Shown: positions 40,365 through 50,236, numbered from the stretch's first letter. The stretch: DNA of 64,000 bases from Marinitoga lauensis (GCF_004135675.1 NZ_QHLX01000004.1:248001-312000); one strand, 5' to 3'. The notes: a model not told the origin generated them from the letters alone. Numbers and translations: made by a program.

Positions 40365-41189
40365 TCATATTAGTTCTGGAATATTTTTTATTACTTTAAC
40401 TCCTAATTCTTTTAATTTTTTCTCTTTGTATTCAATACTACCTTCATAACCCTCCAAAATAGCACCAGCATGTCCCATTCTTTTACCCTTTGGAGCTGTC
40501 CTTCCTGCAAAAAATACCTTTATATCACCTTTATATCCTTTTTCCAATGCACTTTCAACGCCTTTTATTTCATCATTACCACCAATTTCACCGATTATAA
40601 CAACTTTTTTATTTTTTCTTTCATTATATAATCCATAGCTTCTGCAACAGAAGTACCTATAATTGGATCTCCACCAAGCCCTATACCTATTTTAATACCA
40701 GTAGAGTATTTAGATAAATAGTCAGAAATTTCATACATCAACGTTCCACTTCTTGAAATAATTGCAATATCCCAGGTTTAAAGGCTCTTTCTGGCATAAT
40801 TCCTATTTTTGAAACACCTGGTAATATTACACCTGGACAATTTGGCCCTATTATCCTTACATCATTATCTTTGGCAATATGATATATATCAAGCATATCC
40901 TGTTGTGGTATGTGCTCTGTTATTATTATTATCTTTTTATTCCAGCATTAATTGCCTCAAAAACTGCTTCTTTAGCAAATTTAGCAGGAACAAATACAAC
41001 TGATGTATCAACCTTATACTTCATTACAGCATCATACATATTATTTAATACTTCTACACCATGTAATTTTTTTATTACATTATTTTTGAAACACCACATA
41101 ATATTCTTGCACCATAATTCAACATCTTTTCTGTATGTATTCTACCATATTTTCCAGTAATTCCTGAACACATATTCTTTCTTTTCCAT
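40365..41189 (-). CDS. sucD: Succinyl-CoA synthetase-like, alpha subunit (about four apparent frameshifts)
   Basis: The CoA-binding, phosphohistidine-carrying subunit of an ADP/GDP-forming succinyl-CoA synthetase-type ligase (~275 residues repaired). Visible family stretches are SGITGKYGRIHTEKMLNYGA, GPNCPGVILPGVSKIGIMPE, SRSGTLMYEISDY, IGLGGDPIIGTS and FAGRTAPKGKRMGHAGAILE, the last containing the catalytic His of MGHAGA. The frame breaks near 41088, 40942, 40777 and 40625; each needs one extra A or G. The start overlaps the sucC stop (TAATG). The protein is somewhat shorter and more divergent than classical SucD, so the acid it uses may not be succinate. Confidence 0.85.
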
Positions 41190-42211
41190 TAATCATTTAT
41201 TCTCACCATCCTTACCGCATCTGGTATCATTGAATACATATCTTCATAATAACCTATATTATTTTCTTTTAATATTTTTTTGCCAGGTCTTCATTTGTTC
41301 CTGTTAATCTAACATATAATTGTATTTCTGGATTTTCACTCTTAAATTCCACAAGGCCATGAGCTATTTCATCACATTTTGTTATACCACCAAATATATT
41401 CAATATTATTCTATTTATTCCATATTCTTTTAATAAATTTAATGCCTGTATAGTAATGTCTTTTTCGGCACCTCCCCAAGATCTAAAAAGTCCGCAGGTT
41501 CTCCACCGGCTAATTTTACTGCATCCATTGTTGCCATAACAATACCTGCACCACATCCTATTATTCCAATATCTCCATCTAATTTAACAAAGTGAAATGG
41601 ATATTTCTCTTCTACAAAGTCCTGTGTCCACTCCTGTCTGAATATTGCATTATCATCAAGATGCATTACACTATCAAGTGCATATATTTCGCCATTTATC
41701 CTTCAACTAATGGATTTATTTCTAACAGAGTTAAATCTTTTTCTCTGAACAACTTTCTCAAATTCGGTATAATTTTTTTTATATTTTCCGGTAGTATATT
41801 TTCATAGTTTTCAAAATTAGTTTTTACTATACTATTTTTGTTTTCTTCTATGTTGACACCACCATTTTGCGAATACAATATAATAATATCTTTTTCTTCT
41901 CTATCGAGAATAAGTGAAATATAATGTTCTTTTTCAAAGGGGATCATTTCTTCCACAAGAACACCATACGGTTTTTCACCTTTTATTTCCTTAAATAATA
42001 ACTCACGAATATTTACTATAAACTCTTTTCTGGTATTGGCAAATAACACACCACCTGCCTTCATACGACCTCCAACCAGCACCTGGGATTTTAATACTGC
42101 AGGAAGAAATTTAATTTCTATATCTTTTTCTTCCTTTATTAAATAAGATGTCGGTACTTTAACACCATACTCTTTTAAAAAACTTTTCCCTAAAAATTCA
42201 TGCACTTTCAT
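41189..42211 (-). CDS. sucC: Succinyl-CoA synthetase-like, beta subunit (about three apparent frameshifts)
   Basis: ATP-grasp subunit of the acyl-CoA ligase (~341 residues repaired, shorter than the ~388 of typical SucC). It opens [35 protein letters not shown] is the nucleotide-binding loop, [10 protein letters not shown] the metal/ATP-grasp motif, and [20 protein letters not shown] with DFLDLGGGAEKD the subunit-interface region. The frame breaks near 41699 and 41475 (one G missing each) and 41276 (one A missing). The ATG at 42211 follows AGGAGGTGG. The gene is directly downstream of a cobalamin riboswitch and its terminator, an unusual control for this enzyme. Confidence 0.85.
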
Positions 42212-42225
42212 AAGGCCACCTCCTA

Positions 42226-42266
42226 TAAAAATAAAAATTCTATCCCACTTGCCCTCGCAAACGGAT
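42226..42266 (-). terminator. Terminator hairpin of the cobalamin riboswitch (expression platform)
   Basis: Minus-strand stem ATCC..TTGC / GCAA..GGAT with a GAGG loop (42242-42266) followed by AGAATTTTTATTTTTAT and then the sucC ribosome-binding site. It fits a transcription-terminating expression platform. Confidence 0.65.
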
Positions 42267-42271
42267 TGCTC

Positions 42272-42426
42272 TGGAATTAAAGGCAGGTCTCCCGACTTCT
42301 GGATCATCCTACTTCCAGCGCCTTCCGGTTCCCAGTGGCATTTTGCTGGTTTCGTCCCAGTTACGGTGGCGGGCCGTGACGGATTTTCACCGTCTTCCCT
42401 TTTAAGATTTCTCACCTTTAATTCCG
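42272..42426 (-). promoter_or_regulatory. Cobalamin riboswitch
   Basis: On the minus strand the conserved core is clear: AAAAGGGAAGACGGTGAAAA, then CCGTCACGGCCCGCCACCGT, a B12-box-like ATGCCACTGGGAACCGG, and AGTCGGGAGACCTGCC near the 3' end. The closing stem P1 pairs GGAATTAAAGG (42415-42425 side) with CCTTTAATTCC (42273-42283 side) perfectly. It lies between its own promoter and a terminator hairpin ahead of sucC. Cobalamin riboswitches normally shut expression when adenosylcobalamin is plentiful (established). That would make sucC-sucD-transporter a B12-repressed operon here (inference). Confidence 0.95.
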
Positions 42427-42455
42427 GAGGTATTAACTTTTTGATTTTACACTTT

Positions 42456-42485
42456 ATTCTATCATATAGATAAGCATTTTATCAA
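42456..42485 (-). promoter_or_regulatory. Promoter of the riboswitch-sucC-sucD-transporter operon
   Basis: Minus-strand TTGATA, 18-bp spacer, TAGAAT, about 30 bases before the riboswitch and just after the cblS stop codon. It indicates that the riboswitch has its own promoter rather than being read only from the cob genes. Confidence 0.6.
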
Positions 42486-42495
42486 TCTTTATTTT

Positions 42496-43204
42496 TTATA
42501 TATATTCACCTATTATATTCAATGGAATTTTAATTATCTCTTCTAATCTCTCAAAATCTTCTCTTTTTAATGTAATTAAAGCACATGTTGCTGGACCAGC
42601 ACTTTTATTTAAATCTATCTCTATATTATCTTTCATTTTTAAAGATAATTTATTGGTTTTTTCTATTTCTTTTAATTCATAAAATATACCTTTTGAACCA
42701 ACTGGAATTATTTCATGAATATATTTTGTTTTCTGATATTATTTAATATTTTTAAATTAATAATTTCGTTGCTTTCTAAAACTTCATTTCCTAATTTTGG
42801 TAAACCTGCTAAAACAACTATATCATTTTTTTGAGTTTTATAATTAATAAATTTCTCTTTTCTCCGATAACTGTAATTCCCATTCCTGTTTGAACAACTG
42901 GAAAATTTTCTTCTGTACTACCTGTAATGATTTTATTTTCATTTATTCCTAATTGTTCCAAAGCCTTTTTTATTCCTTTTATTATCTCTTTTCCCGTGTC
43001 ATTCAATTCAACAGATAAGGTATCTATTACAGCAATTGGAAAAGCACCATATGAAATTATTTCTGCTAAGGCCACATGTGCTGTAAAATATCCAACTATA
43101 TCTGGTGGAACCTTTATTATATCCATTTGTTTATTACCAATACCGCCAGATGAATCACATGCAATAGCTAATTCTTTATTGTCACAAACATTAATTATTG
43201 TCAA
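42496..43204 (-). CDS. cblS: AIR synthase-related protein, probable alpha-ribazole kinase CblS (two apparent frameshifts)
   Basis: A PurM/ThiL-like ATP-binding protein (~237-245 residues repaired). It has IACDSSGGIGNKQMDIIKV near the start, the GYFTAHVALAEIISYGAFPI helix and the glycine-rich IITGSTEENFPVVQTGMGIT, all typical of AIR synthase-related proteins. In several Firmicutes a relative, CblS, phosphorylates alpha-ribazole so CobS can use it; position directly after cobC and cobS makes that the best call. Frame breaks near 42850 (one A) and 42738 (one base) are repaired to continue through NDIVVLAGLPKLGNEVLES and IIPVGSKGIFYELKEIE. The true start is unclear: only TTG at 43204 fits in frame, but GGAGGTG 25-30 bases upstream suggests a start nearer 43228 (ATA, or a missed base). 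Confidence 0.7.
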
Positions 43205-43224
43205 ATCTCTTACTTTCTTTATTT

Positions 43225-43757
43225 TTATATTAGCACCTCCATTTCAATTATTCCACCAGGTCTTATATAACCTGTTTTTCCATTGTTGAATATATCATTT
43301 ATCACACTTATAACTGCACCATGAGTTATTATTAAATATTTTTTATCTTTATCAATTGTATATATAAACTTTTTTATTCTTTCATAGAAAGCTTTATAAC
43401 ATTCTCCATCAGGAAAACAATAATTTTTATAATCCCCAATCCATTTTTTATATTCTTCAGGATATTCTTTTTTATCTCTTCTATATTTTTACCTTCAAAT
43501 TTTCCAAAGTTTATTTCTCTTATCTTATCATTTGTTATAACCGTTTTATTCAATACTTTTGATATTTCAATAGCTGTATAATATGCTCTTTTTAATGGGC
43601 TTGAAATAATAATATCTATATTGATAGATTTTAATTGTTTTTTTAACTCTTTAATCTGTTCTCTCCCATGTTTTGTTATTGGATAATCGAGTTTTCCGCT
43701 AAAAATTTTTTTCTTATTTGCCTCTGTTTCAACATGACGTACTAATATTATTTTCAT
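43225..43757 (-). CDS. cobC: Histidine phosphatase, probable alpha-ribazole-5'-phosphate phosphatase CobC (one apparent frameshift)
   Basis: Phosphoglycerate-mutase-like phosphatase of ~177 residues. ILVRHVETEANKKKIFSG carries the catalytic RH motif, and IITHGAVISVIND the second histidine. It removes the 5'-phosphate from the product of CobS in cobalamin assembly (family role). The frame breaks near 43470; one restored A gives EIKKEYPEEYKKWIGDYKNY. Its start lies inside the end of cobS (29-bp overlap) and its end runs into the cblS ribosome-binding region. The order cobU-cobS-cobC supports the CobC call over other members of this broad family. Confidence 0.82.
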
Positions 43758-44472
43758 AATACCCTCTAAACATGTAAATAAACATCAAAAAAAATAATTG
43801 TGAAAATTCTATAATAAGTCCTATTGTATCTCCTGTCATACCATCTATCTTTTTCTTTATCTGCTGAGTAATAAATACTGTACCTAAATATGTTAGCAAA
43901 ATGGGAAAAATAATAAATGGTTTATAAAACAATAATATAGGAGATATAATTAGAAACGAAATAAAAAACGTTTTTAAATTACAATTATCTATGAAGAGAT
44001 TACCAAGGCCATTTTTTCGAGAATATTCACTTATAGCTGCTGCTAAAATCCCGGAACTTCTTCCAACTGCTGGCATTAATATCATATATATATAATCAGT
44101 ATAATAACTAAATATAATATCAGAAAATAACACCATAATCAATCCTAAAACTCCAAATGTACCAATTCTACTATCTTTCATAATTTTTAATATTTCTTCT
44201 TTACTTCTATTGCTAAATAAACCATCAAAGGTATCTGCAACGCCATCAAGATGAAGTCCGCCTGTAATCCATATATAGAAAATCCAGCTCAATAAAACAT
44301 ATATTATTTTGTCAACAGGTAGGAATGAAAATAAATACATTAAAAAACCGATAAACAATCCCAAAGCAGGTAAATATATAAATCCTTTAATAAATTCATT
44401 TTCATCATATTCAATATTTACTTTAATGGGTATTCTTGTAAAAAAAGTTATTAATAATATCAATGATTTCAT
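43729..44472 (-). CDS. cobS: Adenosylcobinamide-GDP ribazoletransferase (cobalamin synthase)
   Basis: Integral membrane enzyme (247 residues, about six to seven helices) that joins adenosylcobinamide-GDP to alpha-ribazole or its phosphate. The diagnostic regions are LITFFTRIPIKVN at the N-terminus, GGLHLDGVADTFDGLFSNRS with the metal-binding acidic residues, and KDSRIGTFGVLGLIM. It follows cobU by 4 bases. No indel is seen. With cobU, cobC and cblS it forms the nucleotide-loop assembly branch, enough for salvage of corrinoids but not for de novo corrin synthesis. Confidence 0.93.
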   Translation of the reverse strand: MKSLILLITFFTRIPIKVNIEYDENEFIKGFIYLPALGLFIGFLMYLFSFLPVDKIIYVLLSWIFYIWITGGLHLDGVADTFDGLFSNRSKEEILKIMKDSRIGTFGVLGLIMVLFSDIIFSYYTDYIYMILMPAVGRSSGILAAAISEYSRKNGLGNLFIDNCNLKTFFISFLIISPILLFYKPFIIFPILLTYLGTVFITQQIKKKIDGMTGDTIGLIIEFSQLFFLMFIYMFRGYYENNISTSC

Positions 44473-44476
44473 GATT

Positions 44477-45028
44477 TCATCCTTTCAATTTTAAAGGTAT
44501 TCCAGAAATAGTAATATATACTTCATCAGAATTTCGTGCCAGATATTGATTGATTCTTCCTGCAATATCTCTAAAAATATTCCCTAATTTATATGCAGGC
44601 ACTATTCCCATTCCTACCTCATTTGTAACTATTATTGTATTTTTATTATTTTTCTTAATCACTGATATAAACTTTCTAACTTCATTAAATATAGTATTTT
44701 CTATTTCATCAATTTTATTATAATTTTCATTTTCAATATCATATTCCAGAAGTAAATTTGAAACCATTAATGTCATACATTCAAATATAATAGTGTCGCT
44801 AGAATGAAATAACGGGTCTTTTTCTAACAAATCAAAATCTTTATATCTTTCAATTAATTCCCACTCCTTGGGTCTTGCCTCTTTATGTTTATTTATTCTT
44901 ATTTTCATACCCTCATCAAATGGGATTGCTGTAGCTATGTATAATATGTTCTTTCCTATCTTTTTAGCATATTCCTGTGCATAGGTGCTTTTTCCACTTC
45001 GAGCACCTCCGGTAATTAAAATAATCAA
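44477..45028 (-). CDS. cobU: Adenosylcobinamide kinase / guanylyltransferase
   Basis: A bifunctional enzyme that phosphorylates and guanylates adenosylcobinamide. The P-loop ITGGARSGKSTYAQEYAKKI and YIATAIPFDEGMKIRINKHK, with the active-site histidine of the RINKHK stretch, identify it, as does IIVTNEVGMGIVPAYKLGNI near the end. About 183 residues, normal length. I chose the TTG at 45028 (after GAGGGG) over a longer upstream frame because it places the P-loop at the usual distance from the start. It is divergent from lepA. No riboswitch is visible in the short gap upstream. Confidence 0.92.
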   Translation of the reverse strand: MIILITGGARSGKSTYAQEYAKKIGKNILYIATAIPFDEGMKIRINKHKEARPKEWELIERYKDFDLLEKDPLFHSSDTIIFECMTLMVSNLLLEYDIENENYNKIDEIENTIFNEVRKFISVIKKNNKNTIIVTNEVGMGIVPAYKLGNIFRDIAGRINQYLARNSDEVYITISGIPLKLKG

Positions 45029-45185
45029 AATATCCCCTCGCTTTCTTTTAATATATTTTATCAAAAATAGAATAAAAATAAAAAATAATATAAGCGAGTA
45101 TTATTTTGTTTTACGAAAGTTTTTTGTCATACATTTTAAAGAAAATTTTGATATAATATGAAAAAATAGGATTGGAGGTGCTTAT

Positions 45186-47006
45186 GTGTATAATCCAGAA
45201 TTAATCAGAAATATAAGTATTATTGCACATATAGACCATGGAAAAACTACACTTGTTGATAGAATTCTTGAATTAACAAAAACTGTGGAAAAAAGAAAGA
45301 TGCATGATCAATATCTTGATATGATGGATATTGAACAGGAAAGAGGTATAACTATTAAATCACAACCTGTAAAAATAATGTATGAAGCTGAAGATGGCAA
45401 TACATATGAAATAAATATAATTGACACTCCTGGTCATGTTGACTTTACATATGAAGTGTCAAGGAGCTTAGCAGCATGTGAAGGAGCCGTATTATTAGTA
45501 GACGCTTCTCAGGGCGTAGAGGCACAAACTGTGGCGAATACTTATCTGGCTTTAGAAAATGATCTCGAAATAATCCCTGCAGTAAATAAAATTGATCTTC
45601 CAAATGCTAATGTTGATGAAACTCTTGAAGAGATTGAAGATTTAATAGGTATACCATCCGAAGATGCTTTAAGAATATCCGGGAAAACCGGTGAGGGTGT
45701 AAAAGAATTACTCGAAGAAATAATTAAAAGAATTCCTGCTCCTACTTCTAAAGGTAAGGCAGAAGATAAATTAAAAGCATTAATATTCGATGCAAAATAC
45801 GATAAATATAGAGGGGTTATTGTTTATACAAGATTATACAGTGGCTCTGTAAAACGTGGAGATAAAATCAAAACAATGTCAAACAATGAGGTTTATGAAG
45901 TTGTTGAAGTTGGCGTATTCCATCCAGAAATGCAGGAAACAGACTCTTTATCCGCTGGCGAGGTTGGATATATTATTGCAGGTATAAAAGATGTTGAACT
46001 TGCACGTGTTGGTGATACAATAACCAGCGCTTCTGACCCTGTTGAAGAACCTCTTCCAGGTTATAAAGAGGTTAAACCTATGGTATATGCCGGAATATAT
46101 CCTGGTGTACCGGATTATTATGAAGAATTAAGAAAAGCTCTGGAAAAACTTAAATTAAATGATGCTGCACTAACCTTTACACCAGAACATTCACCTGCTT
46201 TAGGATTTGGCTTTAGATGTGGATTTTTAGGATTATTACATATGGATGTTGTTAGAGAAAGAATAGAAAGAGAATTTGATCTTGCTATTATTTTAACCGC
46301 TCCTAATGTTGTATATAAAGCTAAATTAAAAAATGGTGAAGAAATAGAAATACATGATCCAACACAATTCCCAGACCAGGATCTTTTAGATGAAGTTTAT
46401 GAACCATATGCTAAATTGGATATTATCACTCCTCCAGATTATATGGGAGGATTAATGGGTGTAGTTCAAAACGAAAAAAGAGGAGAATTCTTATCTGTAT
46501 CAAATGCCGGTAAAAATAGAGTTGTCCTTCATTTTGAGGTTCCGTTAGGAGAAATAATATTTGACTTTTTTGATAGAATGAAAGCTATTAGTAGAGGATA
46601 TGCATCAATGGATTATGAAATTGTTGAGTTTAGAAAATCTGATCTATTAAAAGTAACTATACTGGTTAATAAAGAACCTGTTGAAGCTTTATCTTTTATA
46701 ACCCATAGAAGTAAAGTATATGAAATGTCAAAGAAAATGGTTGAAAAGTTAAAAGATTTAATTCCAAAACATCAATTTGAAATACCAATACAGGCTAAAG
46801 CAGATGGCAGAATTGTTGCAAGATCAACAATAAAGGCATTGAGAAAAGATGTATTGGCAAAATGTTATGGTGGAGATATTACCAGAAAAATGAAATTACT
46901 TGAAAAACAAAAAGCCGGTAAAAAGAGAATGAGACAAATTGGTTCTGTAAGTATCCCACAAAATGCATTTTTGGCTATTTTAAAAATTAATGAAAATGAA
47001 AAATAA
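45186..47006 (+). CDS. lepA: Elongation factor 4 (LepA)
   Basis: A 606-residue translational GTPase that remobilises stalled ribosomes. G-domain motifs are AHIDHGKTT (G1), ERGITIKSQ (G2), DTPGHVDFTYE (G3), NKIDLP (G4). The family-specific C-terminal domain has the YGGDITRKMKLLEKQKAGKK stretch. The start is GTG at 45186, seven bases after GGAGGTG; a nearby ATG is out of frame. An extended -10 (TGATATAAT) lies ~25 bases upstream. No indel is seen. rqcH follows by 14 bases, putting two ribosome-rescue-related proteins together. Confidence 0.97.
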   Translation: MYNPELIRNISIIAHIDHGKTTLVDRILELTKTVEKRKMHDQYLDMMDIEQERGITIKSQPVKIMYEAEDGNTYEINIIDTPGHVDFTYEVSRSLAACEGAVLLVDASQGVEAQTVANTYLALENDLEIIPAVNKIDLPNANVDETLEEIEDLIGIPSEDALRISGKTGEGVKELLEEIIKRIPAPTSKGKAEDKLKALIFDAKYDKYRGVIVYTRLYSGSVKRGDKIKTMSNNEVYEVVEVGVFHPEMQETDSLSAGEVGYIIAGIKDVELARVGDTITSASDPVEEPLPGYKEVKPMVYAGIYPGVPDYYEELRKALEKLKLNDAALTFTPEHSPALGFGFRCGFLGLLHMDVVRERIEREFDLAIILTAPNVVYKAKLKNGEEIEIHDPTQFPDQDLLDEVYEPYAKLDIITPPDYMGGLMGVVQNEKRGEFLSVSNAGKNRVVLHFEVPLGEIIFDFFDRMKAISRGYASMDYEIVEFRKSDLLKVTILVNKEPVEALSFITHRSKVYEMSKKMVEKLKDLIPKHQFEIPIQAKADGRIVARSTIKALRKDVLAKCYGGDITRKMKLLEKQKAGKKRMRQIGSVSIPQNAFLAILKINENEK

Positions 47007-47020
47007 TCTGGAGGAATAAT

Positions 47021-48597
47021 ATGCCTATTGATGGATTGCTTTTAAATAAATTGATTAGAGAAGCAAAAAGCTTTAAAGGACAAAAGATAAGGAATATATA
47101 TCAACCTGTACATGATGAGGTTTTGCTTCAACTTCAAAATGGATTTTTGTTATTTGTCCTTAAAAATCCATCATATTTAATAAGTTTAGATACAAAACCA
47201 AACATGCCAGATACACCACAAAACTTTTCCATGTTTTTACGAAAAAGGATTAAAAATGCAAAAATAGTGAAAATCGAACAACTTGGTCTTGATAGAGTGG
47301 GTTATATAGAATTATCAGTAATAGACGAAACATTTGATTTAAGAAATTACAGATTATACTTTGAATTAATGGGAAGGAATTCAAATATTTTACTTGTAGA
47401 TGAAAATAATAAGATACTGGATGCTTTAAAAAAAGGAATAACCCTCAAAGGAGTATAATGCCAGGAGCGGAATATATCCCTTTCTTTAAAGAAGAATATG
47501 TTAATATATTAAAACATGAAACGTTTGATTTTGATATTGAACAACAATTAATGGGATTTTCTAAATTGAGCAAGAAATTATTTTATGAATATATTGAAAA
47601 ATATGATTATATGTCTTTTATTTCTGAGTTTATGGATAACATAAATGTATATACTTTTGATTATGATGGAAAAAAGGAGATTTTAGCCTTTAGACCGGTA
47701 AATTATGAAAGTATTATGTTTGAATCTCCATCTAAGGGATTACTTAATTTTTTTGAAACTCAAAGTATTAATTCCCGTTTCTCTGAATTAAAAAAGAAAC
47801 TTGAGAAAATTGTAATAAAAGAGATTGAAAAGTATGAAAAACTATATAAAAAACTAAAGTCCGAAGAAAAAGAGATTAAAAAAATTCCTGAGTTGGAAAA
47901 GCAGGGACGTTTATTACAGGCATATCTATATCAATTTCAAAACAAAACAGATTCCGTAACTGTTGATGACTGGGAAACCGGAAAAAAGGTTACTATAAAA
48001 TTAAACCCATTAAAAACACCAAATGAAAATCTACAAATGATATTTAAAAAAGTGCATAAACTTAAATCAAAGGAAGAACATCTAAAAAAACGTCTTAAAA
48101 TCACAAAGGAAATGATAGATTATCTTTATCAATTATGGCAGAGTATAGATTTAGTAGAAGATATCGAAACACTCACAGAAATCAAAGAAGAAATGATAGA
48201 AGAGAAGATTATTCATGATAATCAAAAAAAGAAAAAGAGAAAAAAGATACTCTCAAAACCCTATGAATTTAATTATAAGGATTATAAGATACTTGTTGGC
48301 AAGAATAATATACAAAATGACAAAATTACAAGAGAAGCAGATAGAGAAGATATATGGTTGCACGCTCAGGGAATTCCCGGGGCACATGTTATTATTAAAA
48401 CCAATAAGCAGGAAATTCCTGAAGATGTGTTAATATTTGCTGCTTCATTGGCTGCCAAGTATTCTAAAGGAAGATATTCTTCAAAGGTATCTGTGGATTA
48501 TACACAAAAAAAACATGTATGGAAACCAAAAGGAGCAAAACCGGGTATGGTATTATACAACAATTTTAAAACCTTATATGTTGAACCAACAAAATAG
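47021..48597 (+). CDS. rqcH: NFACT family protein RqcH/Rqc2 homologue (one apparent frameshift)
   Basis: Ribosome-quality-control factor that, in characterised bacteria, adds alanine tails to peptides stuck on 50S subunits. NFACT-N begins MPIDGLLLNKLIREAKSFKG; a central coiled coil spans ~260-400; the C-terminal NFACT-R domain has TREADREDIWLHAQGIPGAH with the conserved DxWxH. The frame breaks at about 47452, where one base restores ITLKGV(I/L)MPGAEYIPF. Repaired length is ~526. It follows lepA closely and ends in a terminator. The anchor role in host-adhesion once proposed for this family is less likely. Confidence 0.9.
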
Positions 48598-48620
48598 CCC
48601 TCAAAAGAGGGCTTTTTATT
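48598..48620 (+). terminator. Intrinsic terminator after rqcH
   Basis: Stem AGCCCTC / GAGGGCT with an AAAA loop followed by TTTTTATTTT, overlapping the stop codon. Confidence 0.85.
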
Positions 48621-48680
48621 TTAAGGATTTTGCTACTATTTAATCGAAAAATTAAATAGATTGATAAGTGTGGTGATTTG

Positions 48681-49616
48681 ATGAAAAGATTCTGTTTTTT
48701 TATTTTTATAATACTTTTTTATATAAATTTATTTTCAAATATTACTATTCCAGCAACTTTGATTTCATATGATAAAATCTTCTCTTTAAAAGATATATTT
48801 CCAGATATAAAAAACGACAGAACTTTGGCATTTTTTACAGGAAATCATTTAACATATGACTCATCTACTTTAAAAAATATAATATTATCCACAACAAACT
48901 TTGATGATATCACTTTTGAATCAACAACAATTACAATTACTTATAAACCATCTGGTGCAAATTTAACTAAAAATCCTTCAAATTCTAATACTGAAGCTTA
49001 TTTAGAAAAATACTTTGAAAATACTCTGTTGGAAGATACCCGAAAAGCTACTATAAATACATTTGAAATAAGTAAATATATGAAAGATACAGAAATTTCC
49101 ACCATTTTAAACCTGGATTATAGACGTTCAATGAACAATGTTTATGGTAATTTTCTGGTATTAGACGATAAAAATTTGAGAAAATATATATCCTTTAAAG
49201 CAAATGTGTCTAATTTTGACTATGTTTATGTAGCAAAAGAAAATATACCTTATAAAACACCATTAAATAATAATTTATTAGAAAAAAAATTAGTTGATAT
49301 TTACTCTTTAAATATGGAAACTTTAAAAACAGAAGAACAAAATTTATTAAAATTCATGGCAAACCGAACAATACGAAAAGGAGAAATAATATATAATAAT
49401 GCAGTAAAAAAAATACCTGATGTAAAAGCAGGACAGGTTATTCCTGTTGAAGTTTACTACGACGGTGTAAAAATCTTATCCTGGGTAAAAGTTTTAAATG
49501 ACGCCATTATTGGTGAAATTATTATGGCAAAAAATAAAAAAACTGGTGTTTTGATAAATGGAAAATTATTTCCCGGACCGAAAATGATAATAAACATAGG
49601 AGGTACAGTAAAATGA
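48681..49616 (+). CDS. flgA: Flagellar P-ring chaperone FlgA
   Basis: A 311-residue exported protein with a signal segment (FIFIILFYINLFSNI). The C-terminal SAF domain is visible (YVYVAKENIPYKTPLNNNLL onwards, VKAGQVIPVEVYYDGVKILS near the end), as in FlgA, which helps assemble the P ring in the periplasm. The N-terminal ~170 residues are divergent. It overlaps flgH by 4 bases and heads flgA-flgH-flgI-flgJ. I chose the ATG at 48681 over a TTG three bases earlier. Confidence 0.85.
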   Translation: MKRFCFFIFIILFYINLFSNITIPATLISYDKIFSLKDIFPDIKNDRTLAFFTGNHLTYDSSTLKNIILSTTNFDDITFESTTITITYKPSGANLTKNPSNSNTEAYLEKYFENTLLEDTRKATINTFEISKYMKDTEISTILNLDYRRSMNNVYGNFLVLDDKNLRKYISFKANVSNFDYVYVAKENIPYKTPLNNNLLEKKLVDIYSLNMETLKTEEQNLLKFMANRTIRKGEIIYNNAVKKIPDVKAGQVIPVEVYYDGVKILSWVKVLNDAIIGEIIMAKNKKTGVLINGKLFPGPKMIINIGGTVK

Positions 49617-50224
49617 AAAGGATTTCTATTTTTTTTATAGTTTTACTATTCCTGACTATTGGGTATAGCGATTCTTTATGGAAAAAAGCTAAAACAAAAA
49701 ATCTTCTTTCTGCTCCAGAAAAACATTATTCAATTGGAGATATTATTACAGTATCCGTTTCGGAAAATCCTTCTTTGAGTTTATCCGATAATAATCCAGA
49801 TCCTTTTTCTGGAGTAATGGGAACAGTCGGTGCAATCTTCAACACTATAGGAAATATAGATTTAATGAAATTTTTTCCATTAGGTGCAAATAAACCAGAA
49901 AATATTAAAGTTTCTAACAAAAAATCTTCTTCACAAAGTAAAGCCAATGTAAATCTTTATGTATCTGCCAGAGTTATTAAAGTTCTAGAAAATGGTATAA
50001 TAAAAATTCATGGTGAAAAGGAATTTAAGGTTGATTCACAGAAAAAAATAATGATAATAGAAGGATATGCCAGTCCTTCTAATATTAAAAATGGAATTAT
50101 TGATTCAAAAAATTTAGCAGAAGCTAAAATATGGTATCAGGGTAATACGGATTTACAAAAGGATCCAAATAATAAAACATGGCTTGCATGGTTATTATCC
50201 GGAATTTCCAATATATTTTTCTAA
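49613..50224 (+). CDS. flgH: Flagellar L-ring protein FlgH
   Basis: A 203-residue exported protein with a signal segment (ISIFFIVLLFLTIGYS) and the FlgH core: HYSIGDIITVSVSENPSLSL, SSQSKANVNLYVSARVIKVL and the terminal GNTDLQKDPNNKTWLAWLLS. FlgH forms the ring in the outer membrane around the flagellar rod. Unlike the usual lipoprotein, no lipobox cysteine is present after the signal segment. Located between flgA (4-bp overlap) and flgI. Confidence 0.88.
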   Translation: MKRISIFFIVLLFLTIGYSDSLWKKAKTKNLLSAPEKHYSIGDIITVSVSENPSLSLSDNNPDPFSGVMGTVGAIFNTIGNIDLMKFFPLGANKPENIKVSNKKSSSQSKANVNLYVSARVIKVLENGIIKIHGEKEFKVDSQKKIMIIEGYASPSNIKNGIIDSKNLAEAKIWYQGNTDLQKDPNNKTWLAWLLSGISNIFF

Positions 50225-50236
50225 GGAGTGGTTAAT

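Noticed and set aside
42226-42485. Riboswitch acting on cobU-cobS-cobC-cblS
   Set aside because: It lies downstream of those genes on the same strand and has its own promoter and terminator in front of sucC.
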